NCBI GenBank assembly: GCA_900541895.1
Contig: UWSI01000022.1
Coordinates: 1 to 27,465, forward strand
Source of the DNA: an uncultured Actinomyces sp.
GTDB lineage: Bacteria; Actinomycetota; Actinomycetes; Actinomycetales; Actinomycetaceae
Length of the DNA stretch: 27,465 nt
Reading direction: 5' to 3'
Under the pieces are notes generated by a model. It had not been told where the DNA came from, did no database searches, and was given only the letters and a program-made list of their open reading frames with translations. The position numbers and the translations under genes were made by a program. Below, one piece after another: positions 16,516 through 24,641 of this stretch; within the stretch, counting starts at the first letter, position 1; each line of letters starts with the position of its first letter.

Positions 16516-17208
16516 TTAAGCGACTACTCCCCCGCGCTCAGCGACGGCCTCGTCGGCAGGGTTTGGGGAGGGTCGGTCCTTGACGCTCATTCCCGGCAGC
16601 CCTCCAAAACTATAGATGACTGCCTGGACAGCAAAGATCGGAACCGCAGCACCGAAGACCATAAACACGCCCGGCCACTGACTCCAGGTCCAGCCGATGA
16701 TGACCGTGAAGGCAAGAAGAAGCAGGGTGCACAGCGGGCGGGCCACTGTCATGTTCAGCGACATACGAAGAATCCAAGGAAGGGGTTCATCGAAATTCGC
16801 ACGTACTGACCATGACAGCGCTGCCACGGTCCAGAACACAAGGTTGAGTAAAAGCAGAAGGCCCGAGACGCCAACGCCGATGACTCCACCCAGGTCGTTC
16901 CAATTCACCAGGTAGTAGTCCCACGCCAGGGCGAGGCCGATGAGCAGTTGCACCCAACCGAAGAGATTGGCCTGGGTGAGTTCGTCTTTCCACGCGCGGT
17001 GAAACACCGTCCATGTCTGGCGAATGCGCCACGACTGATCCTCGTCGATAAGCCACGTCCGAAAGGTCGCATATGCTGCGGCGATTGAGGGGAAGAATCC
17101 TCCCAGGATCAGTCCCATGAGCGTGTGGACGAGCATCGCAACGTTGACGACAAACACCATCAGCACGATGCGGCATAAACGCTCGTAGGTCAGGGCAGCT
17201 CTGGTCAT
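16516..17208 (-). CDS. YesL/DUF624 family membrane protein
   Basis: This 230-aa protein has about five hydrophobic helices and the DUF624 hallmark near the N-terminus: a membrane helix, then GLILGGFFPSIAAAYATFR, followed by a cytoplasmic segment with Trp/Arg-rich helices. YesL-type proteins sit beside LplABC/YtcPQ-like oligosaccharide transporters in many Gram-positive bacteria, but their task is unclear; an accessory role in transport or sensing is inferred. The ATG lies 4 nt after the permease stop, and its AAAGG ribosome binding site is within the permease's last codons, so it is coupled to that gene. Confidence 0.87.
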   Translation of the reverse strand: MTRAALTYERLCRIVLMVFVVNVAMLVHTLMGLILGGFFPSIAAAYATFRTWLIDEDQSWRIRQTWTVFHRAWKDELTQANLFGWVQLLIGLALAWDYYLVNWNDLGGVIGVGVSGLLLLLNLVFWTVAALSWSVRANFDEPLPWILRMSLNMTVARPLCTLLLLAFTVIIGWTWSQWPGVFMVFGAAVPIFAVQAVIYSFGGLPGMSVKDRPSPNPADEAVAERGGVVA

Positions 17209-17212
17209 TGTT

Positions 17213-18199
17213 CTAGCCTTTGACGGCGCCGATCATGACGCCCTTGTTGAAGTACTTCTGCAAGAAGGGGTAGATGATCAGCAGAGGAATTGTCGAAACG
17301 ATAATCACGCCGAACTTGATCTGATCCGCAAAGTTCTGCGAATCCATTGCTGTCATTCCGACTGCGCCAACTTGCGTCTGGTTCGCCAACAAAATGTTTT
17401 GCAAGACGTTTTGCAAAGGCTGCAGGTTCTGGTCGCGAATGTAGATCAAACCGGTGAAGTAATCGTTCCAGTGCCCGACGAAGTAGTACAGGCCAATAAC
17501 CGCGATAATCGCCGTCGACAGTGGCAACACGATCTTGTTGAAATACCCGAAGTACGACAGTCCGTCGACCTGCGCCGCATCATGAAGTTCTTCGGGGATC
17601 GAGGCCTCGAAGAAGGAGCGGGCAATGATCATATTGAATACGCTGAAGGCCCCCGGAATGATGAAAACCCAGATGCTGTTCAGCAGTCCCAGCTGTTTCA
17701 TCAGCAGGTAGCTGGGGATCAGGCCGCCGCCGAAGAACATCGTGAAGGTAAAGAAGAACAAGATCACGCGACGCGGCTTGAATTCTTTACGGGACAGGGC
17801 GAAGGCTGCCGGAAGCGTGACGATCAGGTTCACTGCTGTGCCCAAGAGCGAGTAAAGCAAGGTGTTGCGGTAGCCAATCCAGATACGCGTATCTTCCAAG
17901 ATCTTCAAGTACCCCTTGAAATTAATGCCCTTGGGGAGAACCGTGACTTTACCGGTCGATACCAAGTTCGGGTCTGAGAAAGACGCGACAATGATGAACC
18001 ACATCGGGTACAAAATTGCCAGAACAATGGCCGCGATGATCAAAGCGATGATTCCATCAATGATCCAGTCAGAGGCAGAGCGCGTTCGCCACAATGCGCC
18101 AAGGTTCTTCTTGGGCTTCGGTTCGCTTGCCCTATCCCCCGATGTTCCCTTCCCGGCCGTGTGACCGGAAATCTTTGCGGCAGGTGTTGCTGCAGACAT
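17213..18199 (-). CDS. Carbohydrate ABC transporter permease (LplC/YtcP-like)
   Basis: This is an inner-membrane permease of an importer for oligosaccharides. The 328-aa protein has a basic N-terminal extension of about 45 residues, six transmembrane helices, and the ATPase-contacting EAA loop (EELHDAAQVDGLSYFGYFNKIVLPL, seen around residues 201-225). The C-terminus YPFLQKYFNKGVMIGAVKG is typical of the MalG/LplC class. AAAGGA lies 7 nt before the ATG. It is 26 nt downstream of the partner permease. The substrate is inferred from the neighbours as isomalto-oligosaccharides. Confidence 0.95.
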   Translation of the reverse strand: MSAATPAAKISGHTAGKGTSGDRASEPKPKKNLGALWRTRSASDWIIDGIIALIIAAIVLAILYPMWFIIVASFSDPNLVSTGKVTVLPKGINFKGYLKILEDTRIWIGYRNTLLYSLLGTAVNLIVTLPAAFALSRKEFKPRRVILFFFTFTMFFGGGLIPSYLLMKQLGLLNSIWVFIIPGAFSVFNMIIARSFFEASIPEELHDAAQVDGLSYFGYFNKIVLPLSTAIIAVIGLYYFVGHWNDYFTGLIYIRDQNLQPLQNVLQNILLANQTQVGAVGMTAMDSQNFADQIKFGVIIVSTIPLLIIYPFLQKYFNKGVMIGAVKG

Positions 18200-18225
18200 G
18201 ATTCAGTCCTTTCTTCACGCCGGTT

Positions 18226-19236
18226 CTAGAACAAGCTGGTGTCGCTGGTCTTCTTTGCAATCTTGTTCGCGGTCACCAGGAAGATGAAGTTCACAACGCT
18301 GTTGAACAAACCGATTGCCGTGGAATAGCTGTAGTGGTGGGCCAAGATACCGATGCGGTAGGTATAGGTGGCGATGACTTCAGAGGCCGGGATATTCAGC
18401 GTGTTCTGCATCAGCCAAACCTTTTCAAAACCAACACCCAGCACCGAGCCCATATTCAAGATCAGAAGGATTCCCGCGGTCGGCAAGATCGCCGGGATGT
18501 CGATGTATCGAATCAACTGCATTCGCCCGGCACCGTCGATTTTCGCGGCCTCGTAAAGCGCGGTGTCGATTGATGACAGCGCAGCCAAGTAGATGATGCA
18601 GTTCCATCCGGCGTGCTGCCAGATTTCGCTCATCCAGTAGATGGGCGTGAATGCAGAGGCGGTTCCCATGAGGTCCGCGCCTCCGAAGAACTTACTGATC
18701 AAACCGGAATTTGGCGCAAGGAAGATATTGAGCATCGAGACCATGACCACTGTCGAGATGAAGTGAGGCATGTAGGTAATGGTCTGAACGAAAGTTTTCG
18801 TTCTCTTGCTTGAGATCTGGTTGATCAGCAAAGCCAGAATGATCGGGGCGAAAAAGCCCATGACCAGGGTCCACAAGCTGATGCGTAAGGTATTGCGGAT
18901 GATCTGCCAGAACATCGGGTCTTTGAAGAACTGATTAAAGTACTTCAGTCCTTCCCACTTTCCGCCCGTAATGCCCTTGCTGACATCGAAGTCACGGAAA
19001 GCCAGCTGGATTCCATACATTGGCCCGTAGCTGAAGATCAGGACCAGAATGATCGCCGGCAAAACCATGATCCACAACTGCCAGTACAGTCGGAAATGGT
19101 TCGCGAGGCCCGCGGGAGTCCACCAGGGAGCCCCCTTAGCCTTCGGCGTCTTCTTCACTTTTGTGCTGGCCTGCTTAGAGGCAGGGGTGGAGCGTAACGG
19201 CTCTGTGCCGCGTGGCTGAACTTCTGTGGTGGACAT
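18226..19236 (-). CDS. Carbohydrate ABC transporter permease (LplB/YteP-like)
   Basis: This is the first permease of the importer, 336 aa. A Lys/Pro/Thr-rich cytoplasmic N-terminus of about 48 residues precedes six transmembrane helices. LVLIFSYGPMYGIQLAF and the segment around FFKDPMFWQIIRNTLRIS are typical of LplB/YteP permeases. The EAA loop is YEAAKIDGAGRMQLIRYIDIPAI. AGAGG lies 5 nt before the ATG. It starts 27 nt after the GH13 gene, and with the next permease it would form the membrane channel. No ATP-binding subunit is encoded in the window. Confidence 0.95.
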   Translation of the reverse strand: MSTTEVQPRGTEPLRSTPASKQASTKVKKTPKAKGAPWWTPAGLANHFRLYWQLWIMVLPAIILVLIFSYGPMYGIQLAFRDFDVSKGITGGKWEGLKYFNQFFKDPMFWQIIRNTLRISLWTLVMGFFAPIILALLINQISSKRTKTFVQTITYMPHFISTVVMVSMLNIFLAPNSGLISKFFGGADLMGTASAFTPIYWMSEIWQHAGWNCIIYLAALSSIDTALYEAAKIDGAGRMQLIRYIDIPAILPTAGILLILNMGSVLGVGFEKVWLMQNTLNIPASEVIATYTYRIGILAHHYSYSTAIGLFNSVVNFIFLVTANKIAKKTSDTSLF

Positions 19237-19263
19237 AGCAACCTCTTCGTTTCGTCCAAGAAT

Positions 19264-21084
19264 TTAGCCGAGTATGTAAGCGAAGGCCGTCCACGGACGC
19301 AGGTGGCGATCCTGCAGTTCCTCGCATGTGAGGGCGGCATCCTGGTTAGTGATGAGGACGCGCTCACGCAGAGGCTCCCCCACCAGTTCTGCAACTTCTG
19401 TTGGCAGGTCAACGGTGTCACTGGACAGATTGGCAACGACGACCAAGCTCTCATTCCCCAAGTGCCTTGTGAAGGCGTAGACGGAGTCAGAATCTTGCGC
19501 AATTAATTCCCAGTCTCCGGCAACAACAATGTCTTTGGTGTGCCGCAGCTCAATGAGTCGCTTGAAGAAGTGGTAGACCGAATCGGGATCGTCTTGCTGA
19601 TGCTTTGCGTTAATGACCTCCTTGTTTGCATTGACGGAAATCCAGGGGGCCTGCCCGGCGTCTTCATCGATGAAACCTGCATAGGCTGTGTCATCCCATT
19701 GCATGGGAGTTCGCGAATTATCGCGACCCTTGAGAGCCAGCGCATTCATCATTTCGTCATGCGTCAAGATCCCCGCTTCTTCGACATATTGCCTGTAGTG
19801 GTTCAGGGATTCGACGTCGCGATACTGGTCGAGGCTGGTAAAGCCTGCGTTCGTCATTCCCAGTTCCTCCCCCTGGTAAATGTAGGGGGTTCCCTTGTGC
19901 ATATGAAGGACGAGGCCAAGTGCCTTTGCGCTTCGAGAGCGCAGTTCTTCCGTACTGTCGTCTCCCCAACGCGACACGACGCGGGGCTGGTCGTGGTTGC
20001 AGTAGAAGAGGCTGGTCCATCCGCCGTCGCGCACAATTTCTTCGTAGCCCGCGAAGACATTGCGTAGGTCGCGAACCTTCCACGGCACGACGGACCACTT
20101 CCCTGCTGGACCATCGTCATCAATGCCAACGTGGTCGAAAAGGAAGAGCATGTCGAGTTCTTCGCTGGCTGGGTTGGTGATGTGTGCTGCGCGGGTAATG
20201 GAAATACCCGGCCCCTCGCCGACGGTCAGGAAGCCTTCCCGACCCGCAAAGACGGCCTCGTACATTTCATGGAGAAACTCATCCAAGCGCGGGCCATCCG
20301 TGCAGAAATCAAAGGGCGAGGAATATCCGTCGGAGCCGACGGCGTAAATTTCCTTATCGGATCCATCGGTTCCGGGGAGCATTCCACGGCTATCCAATGT
20401 CTTGGAGATCTGACTGATGACGTCCATGCGGAATCCGTCAATTCCGCGGTCCATCCACCAGTTCATCATCTCGTAGACCGCCTGGCGAAGTTCGGGTCGT
20501 TCCCAATTGAGGTCGGGCTGTTTGGCCGAGAACTGATGGAAATAGTATTCACCGCGCTGCGGATCATAGGTCCACGCAGATCCACCAAAATAGCTCCCCC
20601 AGCTATTGGGTTCGGCTCCGATTTCGCCAGGGACATGCCCTTCCTTTGCGGGCATCCACCAATACCAGTCTGCTTTGTCGCTGGTTTTGTCACGGGATTC
20701 GATGAACCACGCGTGCTCATCAGAGGAGTGGTTAACCACCAAATCCATAATGACTTTCAGGCCCAAGCTGTGGGCGGTGCGAAGCAGTTCATCCATGTCA
20801 TCGAGAGTGCCGAACATGGGGTCGATGTTCTGGTAGTCGGCAATGTCGTAGCCGTTATCATCTTGGGGCGACACGTACATGGGGCACAGCCAAATTACGT
20901 CAATGCCAAGTTCTGCCACATAGGGCAGGCGCCGGGTGATTCCTTGGATATCACCGATCCCGTCGCCATTTGCATCCTGAAAGGAGCGCGGATAAATCTG
21001 GTAGACCACAGCGTTCGACCACCAGGGGGTCTTCGCCGCAGCGTTGCGAGTCGCAGCGAAATCAGCATTTAATTGCTTTGTCAT
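19264..21084 (-). CDS. GH13 oligo-1,6-glucosidase / dextran glucosidase
   Basis: This is a cytoplasmic enzyme of about 606 aa that likely removes glucose from isomalto-oligosaccharides. GH13 signatures appear in order: VVYQIYPRSFQDANGDGIGD (calcium-site-like loop at 37-45), VMDLVVNHSS, nucleophile Asp221 in GFRMDVI, acid/base Glu290 in FLTVGEGPG, and Asp365 in YCNHDQPR. The Val after the nucleophile is the residue associated with alpha-1,6 preference in the oligo-1,6-glucosidase group. I chose ATG 21084 (GAGAAAG 8 nt upstream); the open frame extends to 21207 but would run through the promoter and operator. It heads an operon with two permeases, DUF624 and GH31. Confidence 0.93.
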   Translation of the reverse strand: MTKQLNADFAATRNAAAKTPWWSNAVVYQIYPRSFQDANGDGIGDIQGITRRLPYVAELGIDVIWLCPMYVSPQDDNGYDIADYQNIDPMFGTLDDMDELLRTAHSLGLKVIMDLVVNHSSDEHAWFIESRDKTSDKADWYWWMPAKEGHVPGEIGAEPNSWGSYFGGSAWTYDPQRGEYYFHQFSAKQPDLNWERPELRQAVYEMMNWWMDRGIDGFRMDVISQISKTLDSRGMLPGTDGSDKEIYAVGSDGYSSPFDFCTDGPRLDEFLHEMYEAVFAGREGFLTVGEGPGISITRAAHITNPASEELDMLFLFDHVGIDDDGPAGKWSVVPWKVRDLRNVFAGYEEIVRDGGWTSLFYCNHDQPRVVSRWGDDSTEELRSRSAKALGLVLHMHKGTPYIYQGEELGMTNAGFTSLDQYRDVESLNHYRQYVEEAGILTHDEMMNALALKGRDNSRTPMQWDDTAYAGFIDEDAGQAPWISVNANKEVINAKHQQDDPDSVYHFFKRLIELRHTKDIVVAGDWELIAQDSDSVYAFTRHLGNESLVVVANLSSDTVDLPTEVAELVGEPLRERVLITNQDAALTCEELQDRHLRPWTAFAYILG

Positions 21085-21162
21085 CGCAATAACTTTCTCA
21101 GTCGTCAACATTGCCGCATGTTCTTGCGAGGGGTTGGAGGCGCGTCTATGCGCTACCCCTTT

Positions 21163-21192
21163 AGCGTAACAAGTACGCAATCCTTGCGCAAG
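21163..21192 (-). promoter_or_regulatory. Candidate promoter and LacI-family operator of the GH13 operon
   Basis: The perfect palindrome CTTGCGCAAG (21183-21192) has the central CG common in LacI-family operators. Its TTGCGC can serve as a -35 box, with TACGCT (21163-21168) as the -10 box after 17 nt. The same palindrome, with a similar spacing to a TAnnnT box, occurs upstream of the binding-protein gene. A repressor bound here would block RNA polymerase. The predicted leader is about 75 nt. Confidence 0.6.
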
Positions 21193-21198
21193 TATTAC

Positions 21199-21240
21199 AA
21201 AACACATTCAGGGGTGGACACTTTCATGCCCACCCCTGAA
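21199..21240 (-). terminator. Intrinsic terminator downstream of the dextranase gene
   Basis: Perfect 11-bp arms (TTCAGGGGTGG at 21207-21217 and CCACCCCTGAA at 21230-21240) enclose a 12-nt loop. On the minus strand the stem is followed by TGTGTTTTG. It lies 92 nt beyond the dextranase stop and immediately before the GH13 operon promoter, so it insulates the two units. Confidence 0.75.
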
Positions 21241-21332
21241 TATTTTGGGTTTCCTCGGAATCATTCCCGCTGATCACAGCGTTTTACTGAGAAGCCCACT
21301 TCTAACTCCAGCTTACGCACTTTTCACTATCT

Positions 21333-24300
21333 CTAGTGGCGCGCATCGAAGCCAACAAAGGGAACCACTACCTTGCCGTCTTCGTTCACACTCAGAGCCT
21401 TGGACTGCTCGATTGCACCCGAGATGATGTCAATTGCATTGGAATCCGTGGTGTCCGAGTCATACGGGGACTCATTTGTGAAGATGCCCTTTCCGCCGCC
21501 GAAGCGGAAGTTCTTCACGAAGTCAGGACATCCCTTTCCGCCCGCGTAGCATTCGGCCGAATAGATCGGACGAACATTGCCCACGCCTTCCCCATCTTCC
21601 GAGGAGGAATAGATCGACACCTGGTACGAGGCCTTTGCCAAGTCCACGCCATCGAGTGCACTGCGGTCAACGGACATCATGATTCGGTCACCGGCAACCT
21701 TCAAGGTCACCTCCCCCTTGAGCTTGCCCGCATTATCGTAAACACCCATGTTGTAGGGCAACGACTCTGAACGCCCATCAGCAATCAGAACATAATCCCA
21801 ACCACCATTGGCAAAGGTGTTCGTCCCCGCTAGCAGAGGCGTCACATCAGTTGAGGTATTGGCCTGGCTGCGAATGTAGATATTCAGTCGCTGAGTACTC
21901 ATCTGGTTCATGCCCCACGGGTTGTTCACGGGAGCACCCATTCGCGTTACAAACTGGTAGTGATCGTTATCGCGATAGACAGAGGTTTCAAGCAGGTCAA
22001 AGCTGCCCGGATTGAAGTTCTCACTCTTGGGGTAAACAACCGTACCGGCACCGTTGTCATCGCCACTGGGATCACTCAAGGTGCCAATCTTGTCACCGAA
22101 AGAGTAGATAGTGTAGCTCGCTCGGCTTACCGTGTTTTCGGGTGAGTAGGCGCTCACGCGCACCGAGTTGATCGCGCGATCCAAGGTGAGATCAGCGCTG
22201 AATGCACCATCGATAACAGGCAGTTCCGTGTTCGTTCCATTGACCGTTACAACAACGCGATTGCCATCGGTCGTTCCCTTAAACGAAAGATGACGAGAGT
22301 CCAAAGAGTCTTGGTCCTTCAGGCCTTCAACGCTCAGCGTCGGCATATTCTCAGGCTTGCCGTCTGCGGTGGCGTTCCAGTTATCCCAGCAGTCTGCATC
22401 GAAATCCAAACGTCCAAGCTCATTGGATGCCCAGTTTCCGCCGGCCTTCGTCACGAAGGTGTCACCGACACTGAAGTTACGAATCTCAATACCGTTGTGG
22501 TCGACGGTTTCATTGCCAATCATCACCTTCTTGCCCGCCTTATTTGCAGGACGGGTCAGACGGCTCACGACATTTGCTTCAGGTTGCCCATTCCACGAAT
22601 CCACATGGAAGTTAATGATCTTGAAGTTCTCCATATTCGACAGGGCGTAGATACGGAAACCACAGTTCACACTTCCTTCCACGACGGTGTTGGAAATGGT
22701 CCAGTTCTTCAAAGTCGTTGAAGGATCGGAGTAATCGAAGGCGCCACCGTTCCAGTGCGGGGATGAGTTGAATACACAGGTGTTGGTTGCACCCGAGTTA
22801 TTCATCAGGCTGTGCACGACGGTCGTTCCATCGACCTTCACATTCTCAGTGTTGCGGTAGTTCCAGCCCCACTGGAAGACCGGGCCGTTATCGTTCTTCC
22901 ACACCACGACATTCGAAACATCGACGTTGCTGTGGTAGAGCTTCATCGCGTCGTCATTCGTATGGAAGAAAGAGCTCTTCATCGTCGATCCGGGGTACAG
23001 CTCCATTCCATCGGTCTGCCAGTACCAGGATCCCACTTGCTGGTAGTTACGAACGCGCTGACTGAAGGACTGCTCGTTCGCCCCCTCGATCGCACTGTTA
23101 CGGGCCACGGCCTCGGCAAACTCAGCATCGCTCATACTGCCCTTTTCGGGGTCAGCAGGTCGGAAACCGTATTCCACGAAGGAGTGGTATGACGGCTCCT
23201 TGATGGTCACGCCTTGCAGATCAAGAACCTGATGCGGAGTGGTAGAGGTAAACTTCAGAGCTTTAACGCAGGTGGCATGGCAGTTTGCACCATCCTTATG
23301 CTCCAGGGTCTTGTATCCATTCGACATGTCAGTCTCATAGAGGTACTGCTCACTCGAGAGCACACCGTATCCCGTGACCTTGTAGTTCGTGATGTTTTCA
23401 TTGACCCCAAATTGGAAGGCTCCCTTCACGAAGGCACCGGGCTCAAAGTAGACCCACTTCACGCGATCAGGAAGGTTTGCAGAGTACTTGTTCGTCATCC
23501 AGTAGGTACCGGCCTTGAAGTACACAATGTCGGTATCGACGGTATCTAAGTTGGTGACCTCACCCGGGGTCACGTAAGTAATCGTTCCGTCGGCCTCGGT
23601 GGGGATGGTTGTCGGATCGACGCGCGAGGCCCAGGGCTGAGCAAAGAGCAACATGGAGTTCTTCGGCTCGGTTCCCACGTATTCGTGACCTTCTCCGCCC
23701 TCAAGGGTGAGCCCACCCTGGTAGCGGTACACATCCATAAGTTCGGGGGCAAACTCTACGGATAGACGGTAGCCGTCGTTACTCTGAGGAATGTACAGAC
23801 GCACAGTCTTGTCGTCCAGCAGCTTCTTTTCAATATTCGCCTTGGCAGGGCGCACAGTAACCTGATTGGCATCGGTTAATTTCGCCCCAGTCTGCAAAGT
23901 GACATCGACGTAGACATCGGTGTCATATTCGAACGAGGACCAGCTCATGGTCACGTGATTGTCGGCTTGGAACTTTGCACCATCGTCGTTGAGGTCCGAA
24001 CGCATGGGGTTACCGTTGCGCGGGATCGACATATAGGTAAACGAACTATTGTCCGAATCAGTACCGTCGACAGCCGACACCGATACCGAATAGAAAGGTG
24101 ATTCACGGACCTCATTGTTAGCAAGGGGCTTTTCGGCGTCTTTCACGCCATTTTCGTGCCACCAAGTACGAATTTTATCTTCGCGCGTAGGAGTTTTTTC
24201 TGGCTTCGGCGTTGGAGTGGTCTGCTCTTGGCCAGGAATCTGCGGGGTTGTATCGCCATTTGTTGGGCCAATAATAATGGTCACTCCACCGACACCGATG

Positions 24301-24452
24301 ACGATCGTCGTAGTCACGGTGACGAAGATGGCCACAACTCGATGACCAGCAAAAATAGTGATCAACGGATGGTGCATATGGAACAGATGAGGGATATGCC
24401 CGAAGGCATGGCCCACCGCCCCAAACACTCGATGGAGAAATCCAAAGAACAT
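21333..24452 (-). CDS. GH49 endo-dextranase with glucodextranase B/C-like modules, surface-anchored
   Basis: This 1039-aa enzyme very likely cleaves alpha-1,6-glucan outside the membrane. A His-rich N-terminus and one long hydrophobic helix (about 39-62) form a signal anchor or uncleaved signal, then a Pro/Thr linker (67-90). The GH49 N-terminal beta-sandwich follows (TWWHENG, SFTYMSIPRNGN), then the right-handed beta-helix with the catalytic pattern WQTDGMELYPGS (Asp481) and HTNDDAMKLYH (Asp500, Asp501), the same 19-residue spacing as the catalytic Asp residues of fungal dextranase. Residues about 707-785 resemble a glucodextranase domain B Ig-like fold, and about 790-1000 the glucodextranase C-terminal domain (VVYPKSENFNPGSFDLLETSVY, NNPWGMNQMSTQRLNIYI). 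No LPXTG signal is seen. GAGGAAGG precedes the ATG. Confidence 0.93.
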   Translation of the reverse strand: MFFGFLHRVFGAVGHAFGHIPHLFHMHHPLITIFAGHRVVAIFVTVTTTIVIGVGGVTIIIGPTNGDTTPQIPGQEQTTPTPKPEKTPTREDKIRTWWHENGVKDAEKPLANNEVRESPFYSVSVSAVDGTDSDNSSFTYMSIPRNGNPMRSDLNDDGAKFQADNHVTMSWSSFEYDTDVYVDVTLQTGAKLTDANQVTVRPAKANIEKKLLDDKTVRLYIPQSNDGYRLSVEFAPELMDVYRYQGGLTLEGGEGHEYVGTEPKNSMLLFAQPWASRVDPTTIPTEADGTITYVTPGEVTNLDTVDTDIVYFKAGTYWMTNKYSANLPDRVKWVYFEPGAFVKGAFQFGVNENITNYKVTGYGVLSSEQYLYETDMSNGYKTLEHKDGANCHATCVKALKFTSTTPHQVLDLQGVTIKEPSYHSFVEYGFRPADPEKGSMSDAEFAEAVARNSAIEGANEQSFSQRVRNYQQVGSWYWQTDGMELYPGSTMKSSFFHTNDDAMKLYHSNVDVSNVVVWKNDNGPVFQWGWNYRNTENVKVDGTTVVHSLMNNSGATNTCVFNSSPHWNGGAFDYSDPSTTLKNWTISNTVVEGSVNCGFRIYALSNMENFKIINFHVDSWNGQPEANVVSRLTRPANKAGKKVMIGNETVDHNGIEIRNFSVGDTFVTKAGGNWASNELGRLDFDADCWDNWNATADGKPENMPTLSVEGLKDQDSLDSRHLSFKGTTDGNRVVVTVNGTNTELPVIDGAFSADLTLDRAINSVRVSAYSPENTVSRASYTIYSFGDKIGTLSDPSGDDNGAGTVVYPKSENFNPGSFDLLETSVYRDNDHYQFVTRMGAPVNNPWGMNQMSTQRLNIYIRSQANTSTDVTPLLAGTNTFANGGWDYVLIADGRSESLPYNMGVYDNAGKLKGEVTLKVAGDRIMMSVDRSALDGVDLAKASYQVSIYSSSEDGEGVGNVRPIYSAECYAGGKGCPDFVKNFRFGGGKGIFTNESPYDSDTTDSNAIDIISGAIEQSKALSVNEDGKVVVPFVGFDARH

Positions 24453-24503
24453 CAGTTACCTTCCTCATTCAGGAACTCAATGTGGGTGAAATGCACTGCG
24501 GCA

Positions 24504-24518
24504 GCATTGCAGCAATGC
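24504..24518. promoter_or_regulatory. Inverted repeat in the dextranase leader
   Basis: GCATTGC-A-GCAATGC is a perfect 7+1+7 inverted repeat about 52 nt upstream of the dextranase ATG. It differs from CTTGCGCAAG, although both contain TTGC/GCAA half-sites. It may be an operator for another regulator or a relaxed site for the same one. I could not identify a convincing -35/-10 pair for this gene. Confidence 0.4.
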
Positions 24519-24594
24519 GAAAGAGATATGGAGGGAGGAAAGTTGATGGGGGGGAATTCTGCACTCAAGACGTATACAGAAAACCCAGGTGTAG

Positions 24595-24634
24595 AAAACT
24601 GGCGTGCCCTATGAATTCTCACAGGGCACGCCAG
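24595..24634 (-). terminator. Strong intrinsic terminator of the binding-protein gene
   Basis: Perfect 12-bp arms (CTGGCGTGCCCT at 24599-24610 and AGGGCACGCCAG at 24623-24634) enclose a 12-nt loop, followed on the minus strand by TTTTCTAC. It begins 7 nt after the binding-protein stop codon. It should make that gene largely monocistronic, allowing high expression of the binding protein. Confidence 0.9.
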
Positions 24635-24641
24635 CCGTGAA

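Noticed and set aside
19495..19502. TTGCGCAA core inside the GH13 coding region
   Set aside because: It has the operator core but lacks the full CTTGCGCAAG symmetry (ends in T) and any nearby promoter-like box; probably coding chance.
20131..21072. Long plus-strand frame opposite the GH13 gene (313 codons)
   Set aside because: Antisense shadow of a clearly conserved enzyme; the translation shows no known fold or motif.
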